A stretch of DNA of 64,000 bases from Singulisphaera sp. GP187 (GCF_900129635.1 NZ_FSRB01000001.1:4875501-4939500); one strand, 5' to 3'; shown: positions 41,875 through 51,300, numbered from the stretch's first letter. Notes: generated by a model not told the origin, from the letters alone. Program-made: numbers and translations.

Positions 41875-42705
41875 ATGGAACCACCCCCGCTGCGGTCCGT
41901 CCTGATCGGCGAGTTTTTTGGCACCCTGATCCTGATCCTCCTGGGCAACGGAGTCGTGGCCTCGGTTGCGCTGCTGGACAAGCAAGCCAACTGGATCGTG
42001 ATCACGACGGGGTGGGGCCTTGCCGTCACGCTGGGCGTGTACGTCAGCGGCCGGCTGAGCGGCGGGCACCTCAACCCGGCCGTCACGCTGGCCCTGGCCG
42101 CCCGCGGTGAGGTCTCCTGGGGCCGGCTGCTCCCCTACTGGTCAGCGCAGCTCGCCGGGGCCTTCTGTGGCGCGGCGTTGGTCTATGCCGACTATTTCGC
42201 CGCCTTCACGGCCTTCGAGCACACCCACCACATCCTCCGGGGGGCATTGGTCGACGGCAAGCTCGCCGGCCCCGCGGCAGGAGGAGCGGGCATCTTCGCC
42301 ACCTACCCCGCGTTCGACGGGTTGGCCGGCAACTTCTTCAGCGAGTTTCTCGGCACGGCGCTCCTGCTCTTCGGCGTCCGTGCCGTGACCGATCGCCGCA
42401 ACGCGTCGCCCCAGATGAACCTCGAGCCGATTCTGGTCGGTGCGGTCGTCTGGGCGATCGGCCTCTCGCTCGGCGGTCTGACCGGCTATGCGATCAACCC
42501 CGCTCGTGACCTCGGGCCCAGGCTGGCGTCGGCCGTCTTCGGCTGGGGACCGGCGGTCTTCCAATCGCACAACTATTACTTCTGGGTGCCGATTGTCGGA
42601 CCGCTGGCCGGCGGAATCGTGGGGGCCGCCGTCTACGACCTGGCGATCCATCGCCACCTTCCCCCCGGTGACGAGCCGAGCCCGCCCGGCCGCCTCTCGC
42701 CCTGA
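41875..42705 (+). CDS. glpF: Aquaporin-family glycerol uptake facilitator
   Basis: A 276-residue MIP-family channel with six membrane spans and both NPA motifs: SGGHLNPAVTLALAARGEVS and GYAINPARDLGPRL. Asp after the second NPAR and the Gly-rich loop are markers of the glycerol-facilitator branch rather than a strict water channel. FFGTLILILLGNGVVASVAL is span 1. It allows glycerol or small polyols to cross the inner membrane. No glpK kinase is next to it. It follows the phosphatase gene by 39 bp and may share its transcript. Confidence 0.92.
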   Translation: MEPPPLRSVLIGEFFGTLILILLGNGVVASVALLDKQANWIVITTGWGLAVTLGVYVSGRLSGGHLNPAVTLALAARGEVSWGRLLPYWSAQLAGAFCGAALVYADYFAAFTAFEHTHHILRGALVDGKLAGPAAGGAGIFATYPAFDGLAGNFFSEFLGTALLLFGVRAVTDRRNASPQMNLEPILVGAVVWAIGLSLGGLTGYAINPARDLGPRLASAVFGWGPAVFQSHNYYFWVPIVGPLAGGIVGAAVYDLAIHRHLPPGDEPSPPGRLSP

Positions 42706-42732
42706 GCGCGTCGATTGATTATTCTGAAGGAA

Positions 42733-42767
42733 AGAGGGGGTCCCCAAAGGCCGGTGTGCCCCCCTCT
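42733..42767 (+). terminator. Possible hairpin terminator after glpF
   Basis: AGAGGGGG (42733-42740) and the C-rich CCCCTCT (42761-42767) can pair around a 20-nt loop, 28 bp after the glpF stop. The GC stem is strong, but no U-run follows, so the terminator call is weak. Confidence 0.35.
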
Positions 42768-42970
42768 CCCGCTGGTTATTGGACGGGATCGGATCGTTTC
42801 AGCATTGTCCGGGCCCTAGAATGGATTTCGAAAGCCGCGCTGGGCCTTCGTCGACTGAACCGAGTCGCGACGAGCGTGTCTGGGGCAGATAGGGTCCCCC
42901 CTCGACTCATGATTTTTGTTTTCGCCCCATCCGATCGAATCGAAATGAAGCGAAGTGAAGGACGCCGTTG

Positions 42971-44374
42971 ATGCCCGAGACCCTGTTCGAGAAGGTATGG
43001 AAACGCCACGTGGTGACGACCACCGACGAGGCGACTCTGCTCTATGTCGACCGCCATCTCATCCACGAGGTGACGAGTCCGCAAGCGTTCGAGGGGCTCC
43101 GACTGGCCGGGCGTAAAGTCCGCCGGCGCGACCTCACGTTCGCCACGCTCGACCACAACGTTCCGACCGAGAATCAGCTCGATATTCGCGAGCCGATGTC
43201 GCGCAGGCAGGTCGAGACCCTCCGCGCCAACTGCCGCGAGTTCGACGTCACGCTCTACGACATGCAGAGCGGACACCAGGGGATCGTCCACGTCATCGGC
43301 CCGGAGCTCGGCCTGACCTTGCCGGGCACGACGATCGTCTGCGGCGACAGCCACACGAGCACCCACGGGGCGTTCGGTGCCCTGGCGTTCGGGATCGGCA
43401 CCAGCGAGGTCGAGCACGTCCTCGCCACCCAGACCCTCTGGCAAGGCCGACGCCCGCATTCGCTCGGCATCGAGGTCACGGGCACGCTGCCGGCCGGGCT
43501 CGAGCCCAAGGACATCATCCTCGCCGTCATCCGCGCCATCGGCACCGGGGGAGCGACCGGGCACGTCATCGAGTACTACGGCCCGGCGATCACGGCCCTC
43601 ACGATGGAAGGGCGGATGACCGTCTGCAACATGTCGATCGAGGCCGGCGCCCGCGCGGGCCTGATCGGCCCCGATGACACGACCATCCAGTACATCACCA
43701 AGGGCGACCGCCCGTTCGCGCCCAAGGGCAAGGCACTCGAAGCCGCCCTCAACGACTGGAAGTCGTTGCGGACCGACGATCCGTCGGCATTCGACCGGCA
43801 CATCGCGATCGACGCCAGCACCCTGGCGCCACAGGTCACCTGGGGCACGAACCCGGCGATGACCGTCGACGTGACCGGACAAGTGCCCGACCCCGACCAC
43901 GTCCCGTTCGCCAGCCGGGAAGACGCCCGCCGCGCCCTCGACTACATGGGCCTGACCCCCGGCACGCCGATGACCGAGATCCCGGTCGACATCGTCTTCA
44001 TCGGCTCGTGCACCAACGGCCGGATCGAAGACCTCCGCACCGCGGCCAAGGTGTTCCAGGGCCGCAAGGTCGCTGATGGGGTCCGCGCCTTGATCGTCCC
44101 TGGGAGCGAGGCGGTCCGTGCCCAGGCCGAGTCGGAAGGTCTCGACCGGATCTTCTCCGGCGCCGGCGCCGAGTGGCGGCAGGCGGGCTGCAGCATGTGT
44201 TTGGCCATGAACCCTGACAAGCTGACCCCCGGTCAGCGCTCGGCCAGCACCAGCAACCGCAACTTCGAGGGGCGGCAAGGGCCTGGCGGCCGAACCCACC
44301 TCGTCAGTCCGGCCATGGCGGCGGCCGCCGCGGTCACCGGGCACTTCACCGACGTTCGCCAGCTTCTCAAGTAA
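42971..44374 (+). CDS. leuC: 3-isopropylmalate dehydratase large subunit
   Basis: A 467-residue aconitase-family protein that isomerises 2- to 3-isopropylmalate in leucine synthesis. It has TLFEKVWKRHVV at the start, VDRHLIHEVTSPQAFEGLR and GDSHTSTHGAFGALAFGIGT. The 4Fe-4S cysteines lie in FIGSCTNGRIEDL and GCSMCLAMNPD. ATG 42971 is the normal start; the preceding TTG is not needed. It is followed 7 bp later by leuD, the small subunit, with which it forms the heterodimer. leuA and leuB are not in the window. Confidence 0.97.
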   Translation: MPETLFEKVWKRHVVTTTDEATLLYVDRHLIHEVTSPQAFEGLRLAGRKVRRRDLTFATLDHNVPTENQLDIREPMSRRQVETLRANCREFDVTLYDMQSGHQGIVHVIGPELGLTLPGTTIVCGDSHTSTHGAFGALAFGIGTSEVEHVLATQTLWQGRRPHSLGIEVTGTLPAGLEPKDIILAVIRAIGTGGATGHVIEYYGPAITALTMEGRMTVCNMSIEAGARAGLIGPDDTTIQYITKGDRPFAPKGKALEAALNDWKSLRTDDPSAFDRHIAIDASTLAPQVTWGTNPAMTVDVTGQVPDPDHVPFASREDARRALDYMGLTPGTPMTEIPVDIVFIGSCTNGRIEDLRTAAKVFQGRKVADGVRALIVPGSEAVRAQAESEGLDRIFSGAGAEWRQAGCSMCLAMNPDKLTPGQRSASTSNRNFEGRQGPGGRTHLVSPAMAAAAAVTGHFTDVRQLLK

Positions 44375-44381
44375 GGATATC

Positions 44382-45050
44382 ATGGAACCGTTCGTGACCC
44401 ACCGTGGTCGGGTGGCCGTGCTCGACTGGAGCGACGTCAACACCGACCTGATCATCCCGGCCCGCTACCTCAAGCGGATCGAACGCACCGGCTACGGCCC
44501 CCTGCTCTTCGCCGACAAACGCTACGCCCCCGGCGCCGCCCCGGCCGTCGACGACCCCACCGCATCCGGCGCGGATAACCCCGAATTCCCGCTTAACGAT
44601 CCGGCGAACCGCGGTGCCTCCGTCCTGGTGGTCGGCCGCAACTTCGGCTGCGGTTCGAGTCGCGAGCACGCCGTCTGGGCCGTGGCCCAGGGCGGCTATC
44701 GCGCCGTGATCGCCCCCGGCAAGGGCGAAGGGTTCGCCGACATCTTCGAGGGGAACGCCTTCAACAACGGCCTCCTCCCCATCGAACTCGCCGAAGCCGA
44801 CTGGAAGGAAATCGCCGAGACCGGGCGCACCGAAGGGGGAGCCGAGGTCACCATCGACCTCCGCGACCAGTCGATCACGCTCCATCCGGCCCAGGGCGCC
44901 GAGAAGCGTTTCACCTTCGACGTTTCCGAATCCGACCGCCACCGCCTACTCAACGGCCTCGACGCGATCTCCGAGACCCTCCTCAACGACGAGTCGATCC
45001 GCAAGCACGAGCAGTCCGCCCCCGCCTGGCTCACGCCGCAGCCGGCTTGA
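44382..45050 (+). CDS. leuD: 3-isopropylmalate dehydratase small subunit
   Basis: A 222-residue swivel-domain subunit. Signatures: NTDLIIPARYLKRIERTGYG, VVGRNFGCGSSREHAVWAV and FEGNAFNNGLLPIEL. It partners leuC, 7 bp upstream, in leucine biosynthesis. The 3' end and the following about 140 bp are duplicated next to the RAYT at 58263-58414, so the C-terminal codons PAWLTPQPA have a second, non-functional copy there. Confidence 0.96.
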   Translation: MEPFVTHRGRVAVLDWSDVNTDLIIPARYLKRIERTGYGPLLFADKRYAPGAAPAVDDPTASGADNPEFPLNDPANRGASVLVVGRNFGCGSSREHAVWAVAQGGYRAVIAPGKGEGFADIFEGNAFNNGLLPIELAEADWKEIAETGRTEGGAEVTIDLRDQSITLHPAQGAEKRFTFDVSESDRHRLLNGLDAISETLLNDESIRKHEQSAPAWLTPQPA

Positions 45051-45190
45051 GGAATGCGCCCTCGCTCTTGGCCTTGCCCTTGCCCTTGCCCTTTGTCGCT
45101 CGGCAAGGACTGACCCCCCAACCTCCGAAAACCAATCGTCCTCCCCGTTTCGTGGCCCGATCGCCACGAGACCGGGAGGACGTTTCGCGC
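45018..45190. repeat. leuD 3' end segment, also found at 58263-58414
   Basis: CGCCTGGCTCACGCCGCAGC through TCGCCACGAGACCGGGAGGA recurs at 58263-58414 with high identity. Shared stretches include GCCGGCTTGAGGAATGCGCC, TGTCGCTCGGCAAGGACTGA and CGATCGCCACGAGACCGGGA. This copy has extra CTTGCC units (about 18 bp) near 45068-45092. Confidence 0.85.
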
Positions 45191-45328
45191 GGGTCACGAT
45201 TGGCGAGGCAACCAATTAGACCAAAATAGAAAACCTAGGCAATCTGTCTGAGCACCCGGCTAGACTGCCATTCTGCCTAGATCTCCCCGCTGAGGTGCCT
45301 GGCGACTTTGCCCCTCAAGCGGTTTCGA
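45191..45328. repeat. Inverted GCCAGGCAC repeat near gene end
   Basis: At about 45283-45311, CCGCTGAGGTGCCTGGCGAC is the reverse complement of the GTCGCCAGGCAC(T/C)TCAGCGG core seen at 27107, 28048, 30822 and 31057. It lies between the convergent leuD and serine hydrolase genes. Confidence 0.55.
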
Positions 45329-46714
45329 TCACTGCGACTGGTCGGGCGTCTCCCCGGAGGGGGCTTGCCCGTCGTTCTGAAGTCGCGTCGACTCCAGCAG
45401 TGCCTTGAGAAGAGCCATGCCGATCGTGTCGACTTCATTAGCCGAGTTGGAGAGCACGACCACGCCAACCCGGGAGTCGGGCTCGAACCCCACTAAGCTG
45501 CGGTAGCCCCCGGTCCCCCCGTTGTGCCAGAGCGCCGTGGCGTCGTCGAGCGCGGACTCTTGCCAACCCAACCGCACCTTCCCGCCCGGCGGGAGGTAGC
45601 CGGAGGCGAGCCCGGAGACTCCGAGGGAAATGAGCAGGGCCACGCCTGCCGGTGCCCACCCGAAGCCCGACCCCCACAGCAGCCAGCTCCCGGCCCACAC
45701 CGCGAGCGCCGTCCAGACCCCCGACCAGAAGCCCTTCCACCCCTGAGCGACCAACACCGGCAGGATCAACGCGGCAAGGAACGTCCAGCGGCCGGGCGAG
45801 ACCGGGGCGGCCCACTGGACCAGCAGCGACGCCGCCGCCAGCCCGACGGCCTGCACGATCCCGACCCCGATCCGCCGCCACCACGCGACCGGCCGGGGAG
45901 CGTGGCAGGCGCGGAGAGCGGCCCCCGCCGGGCTGTCGGGCGGGCCGAGGTTCGCCCGCAGGAAGCTCACCATCTCGTCGGCAGTGGACCTCAGCGCCCC
46001 GGCCCCGGCCAGCGTCGGGAGGTCCCAGTTGGCGGTTGGTTTCCCCATGGCGTCGTGGCCAGGGGCCAGCCGGGACGCCTGATCCTCAGACAGGGCTATC
46101 GCGGTGTCGGTCAGGCCCAGAGGTCTGAGGATTCGCTCGGCCATCAGCTCGCCGTAGGGTAGCCCGGCCCGAAGCGAGAGCACGTGACCCAGCAGTCCTG
46201 CCCCCAGGTTCGAATAGGCCGCCCCCGTGCCAGGCGGGAACCCTACTCTGGCCCCCTTCAGGTACTCGTACAGGTGGGACACCTGATAGTCGCGGTAGGG
46301 GTTCTTCTGGTCTGTCACAGTGGGCCACAGGTTGCCCGGCAGTCGCGGCAGGGCCGACGTGTGCTCCGATAGATGGGCCAGCGTGATCGGCTCGCCGCGC
46401 CGAGACGGCATCCGGACTTCCGGGGGCAGCAGTTCGGCCACCGGTTGGTCGATTCCGACCTCTCCGCGCCCGGACATCTCGGCCAAGAGCGCGGCGGAGA
46501 ACACCTTCGTGACCGAGCCGATCTCGAACACGGTCTGTCCGTCCGGCGTCCGGTCGTCGTCGCGGGCGATCTTCCCGTACCCGAGGACCAGCGACTCGTC
46601 CCCGGCGAGGAGGCCGACAGCGAGCCCGACGTTCCGCGTCGAGCGGACGTACTGACCCGCCACGTCGTCAACCTTCCTCCGGAGTGGCGAATCCGCCTGC
46701 TCGATCAGCCCCAC
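45329..46714 (-). CDS. Serine beta-lactamase-like hydrolase with inserted membrane domain
   Basis: A 461-residue protein of the beta-lactamase/PBP4* serine hydrolase family. Catalytic motifs: SVTK in VFEIGSVTKVFSAALLAEM, YSN in GTGAAYSNLGAGLLGHVL and HNGG in DATALWHNGGTGGYRSLVGF. Between the second and third motifs, residues of about 285-390, lie three or four hydrophobic segments (IGVGIVQAVGLAAASLLVQW, WTFLAALILPVLVAQGW, WTALAVWAGSWLLW, GVALLISLGVSGLASGYL). These split the catalytic domain, an unusual design. It lacks an N-terminal signal. Possible peptidase or esterase at the membrane. Confidence 0.85.
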   Translation of the reverse strand: MGLIEQADSPLRRKVDDVAGQYVRSTRNVGLAVGLLAGDESLVLGYGKIARDDDRTPDGQTVFEIGSVTKVFSAALLAEMSGRGEVGIDQPVAELLPPEVRMPSRRGEPITLAHLSEHTSALPRLPGNLWPTVTDQKNPYRDYQVSHLYEYLKGARVGFPPGTGAAYSNLGAGLLGHVLSLRAGLPYGELMAERILRPLGLTDTAIALSEDQASRLAPGHDAMGKPTANWDLPTLAGAGALRSTADEMVSFLRANLGPPDSPAGAALRACHAPRPVAWWRRIGVGIVQAVGLAAASLLVQWAAPVSPGRWTFLAALILPVLVAQGWKGFWSGVWTALAVWAGSWLLWGSGFGWAPAGVALLISLGVSGLASGYLPPGGKVRLGWQESALDDATALWHNGGTGGYRSLVGFEPDSRVGVVVLSNSANEVDTIGMALLKALLESTRLQNDGQAPSGETPDQSQ

Positions 46715-46843
46715 AACCAGCTCCTTCCTCGACGCCCTGGTCGGTCACGATACGCCCCAAGGCCGTGCACCGCGCGATCACAGTCCGATCTAGTGCCCCG
46801 TCCAGACTAAATTTCCGGGTTGTCAAGACGGTTGATTTTAGGG

Positions 46844-46867
46844 AACCTCCTTACCATCAAGGAGGTT
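46844..46867 (+). promoter_or_regulatory. Hairpin occluding the transposase ribosome binding site
   Basis: AACCTCCTT (46844-46852) is perfectly complementary to AAGGAGGTT (46859-46867), loop ACCATC. The right arm is the Shine-Dalgarno sequence, 3 nt before ATG 46871. In a read-through transcript the hairpin would hide the start. Such structures protect insertion sequences from activation by outside transcription. Confidence 0.7.
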
Positions 46868-46870
46868 GCC

Positions 46871-47762
46871 ATGAACAAGTAGTATATCGTGCGGCTGACG
46901 GACGAGGAACGGGCGATTTGCGAAGCGACCATCAAGAAGGAAACGGGCAAGTCGGAGAAACTGCGGCGGGCGACGATCTTGCTCAAGGCCGACGCCGACG
47001 GGCCTGCGTGGGATGACGCCAAGATCAGCGAGACGGTCGGTTGCCGGACGCGGACGGTCGAGAACATTCGGCAAGCATTCGTCCTCGAGGGCTTCGAGGA
47101 GGCGTTGGCTCGGAAGCAACGGGCCACGCCACCGACGCCGAAATTGCTCGACGGCGTGGCTGAGGCGAAATTGATTGCGATGCGGTTGGGCAAGCCGCCC
47201 GCCGGCTTCGGCCATTGGACGCTACGGCTGCTGGCGGATCAACTGGTGGAACTGGAGATCGCGGCGTCGATCAGCCCGGAGACGGTTCGTCAGACGCTAA
47301 AAAAATGGGATGACCAAGCGGAAAATCGAATATTGGGTGATCCCTCCCGATGCGAACGGCGAGTTCGTCGCCAACATAGAGGAGGTGCTGGAGACGTACG
47401 AAAAAGCTTATGATCCCGACTGCCCGGTGGTGTGCATGGACGAGCAGCCGGTGCAACTGATCGGCGAGACGCGAGTGCCGATCCCGGCGACCAAGGAGCA
47501 TCCCGAGCGGGTCGATTACGAATACGAACGGAAAGGGACGGCTAGCATCTTTATGTTTGCCGAACCACTTTCCGGCTTCCGCCAAGCAACGGCCCGGCCG
47601 CGTCGCACCAAGGACGATTGGGCTCATGAAGTCGCCCATTTGCTGGACACCCGGTACGCGGGTGTCGCTCGGATCACGTTGGTCTGCGACAACTTGAACA
47701 CGCACACGAAGGGAGCGTTCTACGAAGCGTTCCCACCTGAGAAGGCCCGCGAGTATGTGCGG
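46871..47762 (+). pseudogene. IS630-family transposase, decayed and truncated
   Basis: ATG 46871 is followed by an amber stop at codon 4 (46880-46882). The frame then reads RLTDEERAICEATIKKETGK, a helix-turn-helix (DDAKISETVGCRTRTVENIR) and WTLRLLADQLVELEIAASIS. At seven A residues (47299-47305) the reading moves to another frame: KIEYWVIPPDANGEFVANIE, then CPVVCMDEQPVQLIGETRVP and RITLVCDNLNTHTKGAFYEAF, the DDE core. Eight A would restore one frame. The C-terminal catalytic Glu region is missing; coding similarity stops at 47762, exactly where a 20-bp inverted repeat begins. Confidence 0.85.
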
Positions 47763-47799
47763 GGGCGAATAAAGGGGGACAATGCAATAGTGTTCGGCA

Positions 47800-47937
47800 C
47801 GAAATTTGCGCCATCTCCACCCAGGCCAATCTTGCCCTCAAGGGCCGAAAACGGGGATTTCGCAAGGACTTTCGGCACAGAATTTGCGCCTTCTCCACTC
47901 AAGTGCATCTTGCCGTCATTTTGGCAGGGCCTTGGGA
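47800..47937. repeat. Diverged tandem repeat upstream of IS4 transposase
   Basis: TTCGGCACGAAATTTGCGCC followed by ATCTCCACCCAGGCCAATCT is repeated with changes as TTCGGCACAGAATTTGCGCC, TTCTCCACTCAAGTGCATCT. The units are about 73 bp apart. They may belong to the element end or to its promoter region. Confidence 0.6.
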
Positions 47938-49164
47938 ATGGCAAAACGCTCAGCAAAACCTCTGAAACCCCGAGATATCCAGGGGTTGAAGTACGTCGAG
48001 CGGTTACTGCCGCTGCTCGACCAACTCCACGATGTCGGCTGCCAACGCGACAGGTCCGGTAATCGCAGCCTGCATTACGATCAGTATTGCATGCTCGTCT
48101 TACTCTTCCTCTTCAACCCAGTCCTCCGTTCCTTGCGCTCCTTGCAACAGGCGAGCACACTCAACAACGTGCAGCGCAAGCTCGGCTGCGCCCGGGCCTC
48201 GTTGGGGTCGCTCTCCGAGGCCGTCGAGGTCTTCGAACCCGAGCGGCTGCGCGGCATCATCGAGTCCCTCGCCGCCGAAGTGAAGCCCGTCCGCGACGTG
48301 CGCGGCGGCCACCTCGCCCATGCCCTGACGGCCGTCGATGGCAGCGTGGTCAAGACGCTCAAGACCATCGCCGAGGCCGCCTTCATGAACGACAAGAACG
48401 GCGGCTCTCACAGCGGCTGGCGACTCCACACCCACTTCGCCATCGACCGCCACGTCCCCACCCGGATCGAGGTCAGCGCCGCTGCCAACAGTGGCCATAA
48501 CGACGAGAAGAACCGACTCCGCGCCGCCTTGCAGTCCGACCACTGCTACGTCCTGGACCGTTGGTATGCCCAGTTCACCCTCTGGAACGACATCGTGGCC
48601 GCGGGGAGCAGCTATGTTTGCCGCATCCGCGACAACAGCAACCTCAATGCGGTCATCGAAGAGCGCCCGGTCTCGGCGACAGCCGCGGCTGCCGACGTCC
48701 TCCGCGACTTCATCGTGGACCTCGGCGCCGCCAAGAAGCCCGACGAGCGGCCGGCCCATCGGGTGCGGGTGATTCTGGTGAAAACGACGCCCCACACCAA
48801 GCGTGGGGGCCGCAAAGGGGGCACGGCCGGTCCTCCCAGCGACGGCGTGCTGCGGATCGCCACGAACCTCCTGGATGTTCCCGCCGAGGTGATCGCTGAC
48901 ATCTACCGACACAGGTGGACAATTGAACTCTTCTTTAGATTTTTCAAGCACGTGCTCGGCTGTCGCCACCTGCTGAGTACGCATCCCAAGGGGATCGAGA
49001 TCCAGGCGTACTGCGCGATCATCGCGTGTCTGCTGATCAGCCTGTGGACGGGCCGCAAGCCGACGCTCCGGTCTTACGAGATGATCTGTCTGTACTTCGC
49101 AGGCTGGGCGAGCCTTGAGGAACTCTTGGACCATATTAGTAAATTAAAATCTGAAGAGACGTAG
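47938..49164 (+). CDS. IS4-family transposase
   Basis: A 408-residue DDE transposase. First Asp in AHALTAVDGSVVKTLKTIAE, second in CYVLDRWYAQFTLWNDIVAA. The IS4 hallmark Y-x2-R-x3-E-x6-K is present in IYRHRWTIELFFRFFKHVLG, supplying the catalytic Glu. ATG 47938 (MAKRSAKPLKPRDIQGLKYV) fits the family; the frame from 47806 is upstream repeat. It appears intact. Terminal repeats of its own were not firmly identified, apart from the 20-bp repeat at 47762. Confidence 0.9.
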   Translation: MAKRSAKPLKPRDIQGLKYVERLLPLLDQLHDVGCQRDRSGNRSLHYDQYCMLVLLFLFNPVLRSLRSLQQASTLNNVQRKLGCARASLGSLSEAVEVFEPERLRGIIESLAAEVKPVRDVRGGHLAHALTAVDGSVVKTLKTIAEAAFMNDKNGGSHSGWRLHTHFAIDRHVPTRIEVSAAANSGHNDEKNRLRAALQSDHCYVLDRWYAQFTLWNDIVAAGSSYVCRIRDNSNLNAVIEERPVSATAAAADVLRDFIVDLGAAKKPDERPAHRVRVILVKTTPHTKRGGRKGGTAGPPSDGVLRIATNLLDVPAEVIADIYRHRWTIELFFRFFKHVLGCRHLLSTHPKGIEIQAYCAIIACLLISLWTGRKPTLRSYEMICLYFAGWASLEELLDHISKLKSEET

Positions 49165-49734
49165 TGCCCGCGGCTCGACTCCCAAGTCCGCGGTGTTCGC
49201 TGCTGCGCGGTGGTTTGTAGTTCACCCGAGTCGTCGGCTCGCCCCAGGTCACCGAGAACGTCCCGCACGCCTCTGCGGGGCGGCCGTGTCGGCCAGGCTT
49301 CCTCGCTTCAGGAAGACAGGGAGCTCACGCTCCCCGCTCGCCTGGGAGGCGAGCATGCGCTGGCCTGGTGGCTGGTTTCGCTTGTGCGAAAGGCAAGTGG
49401 GGAGCGTGAGCTCCCTGTCCCTCCCCCAGCAAAGCCGAAAGCTCGTGCCCACTGGGGCCGCAGGTCCCCCGCCCGCCCCACAGGGTCGTGTGAAACGCTC
49501 TGAGGGGGAGTTCCCCGGGTTGCCGGCTTGCCGTTGCTCGGATCGCCCCCCCCCACAGCAAACGGAGTGCCGAACACTATTGGGGACATAGCGATTATCG
49601 ACAGTTGCCGATAATCGCTATGTCCCCCTGGTATGTAGCAAATCAGAGAGAATAACTCTTAACTCTCTGGCTCATAAAGACTTCCATAGTAGGAGTGGGA
49701 TTTCTTCCCGGTCCTTTCTTGGAGGTCCATTCGC
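49165..49734. other. Inter-IS region with two strong palindromes
   Basis: No gene. It contains a 27-bp inverted repeat (ACAGGGAGCTCACGCTCCCC at 49318-49344, inverted at 49392-49418, three mismatches seen). It also has a perfect 19-bp hairpin, GGGGACATAGCGATTATCG at 49582-49600 and its complement at 49609-49627, with an 8-nt loop. Confidence 0.6.
49582..49627. repeat. Perfect 19-bp palindrome left of IS110
   Basis: GGGGACATAGCGATTATCG / CGATAATCGCTATGTCCCC, loop ACAGTTGC. The left arm plus loop (26 bp, 49582-49607) recurs inverted at 51591-51616, on the far side of the IS110 gene. Confidence 0.9.
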
Positions 49735-51300
49735 ATGGCAACTCGCACTGCTTCCAGGCGGCATCGTCGCTCCCACGAGATTCAGAAGCCTACGGGAACC
49801 TTGCATCCCCGAGTGCAAGCCGTGGGCCCAGAACGGTTTGGGATCGTCAGCATCGATTGCGCCAAGGCACGATCCAAGTTCCTGCTGGCCGATTTCTATG
49901 GGACGGTCCTGCTCCCTCCCACGGTCATCAACCACGATCGCGGGGGGTTCGAGGCAGCGATTCATGCGGTCCACGCGGCGGCTCAGCGGCTTCGGCTCGG
50001 GGTGGTGATCGTCGTGGTCGAACGCACGGGGCGGTTTCACCTGCCGGTCCAGGCCGCGTTCCAGGCGGCTGGCTTTGAGGTCCGGATCGTCCATCCCTTC
50101 GCCACCAAGCAATTTCGCCAGCCCGCCGATCCCGGCAATAAAACCGATGACACCGACCTCTCCGCCATCCATCGCGCGGCGGTCAACGGTTTCGGACTCC
50201 TCGAGCACGAACCCGACCCCCTCTACGCTGACCTCCAACTCCTGGCTCGTCATCGCCGCGATCTTGTCACCAAGAACGTCACACTTCGAAACCAAATTCA
50301 CGACCATTTTCAATTGATCATGCCAGGGTTTAGTGCGGTCATTGATCCGTTTGACAGCCCACTGCCGCTCTGGATCGTCAAGAACTTGCAATCGGCCGAC
50401 GCGATTCTCGAGGTCGGTGTCCTCGGGCTCCTCAGGCGGCTTCGTGAGGCGGGATTCCATCCGCATCTGAAGACCGTCGAGAAGATCGTCGCCTGGTCCA
50501 AGGCGGCTCCCGCACAACATTCGCAATCGCCAAGTCATCTGCGGTTGCTCATGTCACTTGATGGAGATCGGATGACCAAGCTTGAGGCCATCCGGACCGT
50601 CGAAGGGGATCTCGCCGGGTTCCTGGCTCGCACCCCCTACGTGCTGTTGCTGGGAATTCCGGGGATCAACGTGGCGACCGCCGCCGAGTTCGCTGGCGAG
50701 ATGGGGCCGATCGGCCGTTATCCCAAAGCCCGTTCGATCACCGGCCGCGCCGGGCTGTTTCCCTCGCGGTATCAAAGCGACACCGTCGACCGGAGCAACG
50801 GGGCGTTGGTGCGCCGCGGCAATCACTCGCTCCGCGAAGTGATCCTCCGGATCGCCGACAATTTGATCACATGTAATGATTATTTCAGGATCCAAGCCGC
50901 CAAGTGGCGATTGAGTGGCAAGGATCCGCGCGACATCCATGTCAAGGTCGGCGGCCGATTCTGCCGGATCGCCTACCAGATGGTGGCGGGGCAATCGGTC
51001 TACCGCCACCCGAGCTGTCAGCATCGGCATTATGTTCTTGAAAAACTGATCAAATTTTTGAACGAACACAATGTTGATTGTGCACGTACTATGTTGATCT
51101 TGGATTCGGCGGTGTGCCAGCTTCCCCGATCGGAGCATCGGTCGGAGGCGGTCCCGCTGACCGAGGAACTGTCGCGGCCCCGGTCGAAGCGGGGAACCGG
51201 TCCGCAACTTTTGGGCGAGATTCTCCCCGCGGTCTTGGCGAAGCTGGGGGTGAATTTGCTACCATCGAGCGTGTCAGGGGAGCCTGATCCCACAGAGTGA
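49735..51300 (+). CDS. IS110-family transposase
   Basis: A 521-residue DEDD transposase. N-terminal RuvC-like domain: Asp in FGIVSIDCAKARSKFLLADF, Glu in VVIVVVERTGRFHLPVQAAF and the Asp pair in NKTDDTDLSAIHRAAV. The C-terminal Transposase_20 domain reads PYVLLLGIPGINVATAAEFA and GRAGLFPSRYQSD. A Cys/His-rich tail (CQHRHYVLEKLIKFL) follows. It appears intact. IS110 elements use a bridge RNA from a non-coding end; the flanks (49628-49734 and 51301-51590) are where to look. Start ATG 49735 follows GGAGGT. Confidence 0.92.
   Translation: MATRTASRRHRRSHEIQKPTGTLHPRVQAVGPERFGIVSIDCAKARSKFLLADFYGTVLLPPTVINHDRGGFEAAIHAVHAAAQRLRLGVVIVVVERTGRFHLPVQAAFQAAGFEVRIVHPFATKQFRQPADPGNKTDDTDLSAIHRAAVNGFGLLEHEPDPLYADLQLLARHRRDLVTKNVTLRNQIHDHFQLIMPGFSAVIDPFDSPLPLWIVKNLQSADAILEVGVLGLLRRLREAGFHPHLKTVEKIVAWSKAAPAQHSQSPSHLRLLMSLDGDRMTKLEAIRTVEGDLAGFLARTPYVLLLGIPGINVATAAEFAGEMGPIGRYPKARSITGRAGLFPSRYQSDTVDRSNGALVRRGNHSLREVILRIADNLITCNDYFRIQAAKWRLSGKDPRDIHVKVGGRFCRIAYQMVAGQSVYRHPSCQHRHYVLEKLIKFLNEHNVDCARTMLILDSAVCQLPRSEHRSEAVPLTEELSRPRSKRGTGPQLLGEILPAVLAKLGVNLLPSSVSGEPDPTE

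Noticed and set aside
42776..44455. Minus-strand 559-codon open frame
   Set aside because: Antisense to leuC; a high-GC shadow.
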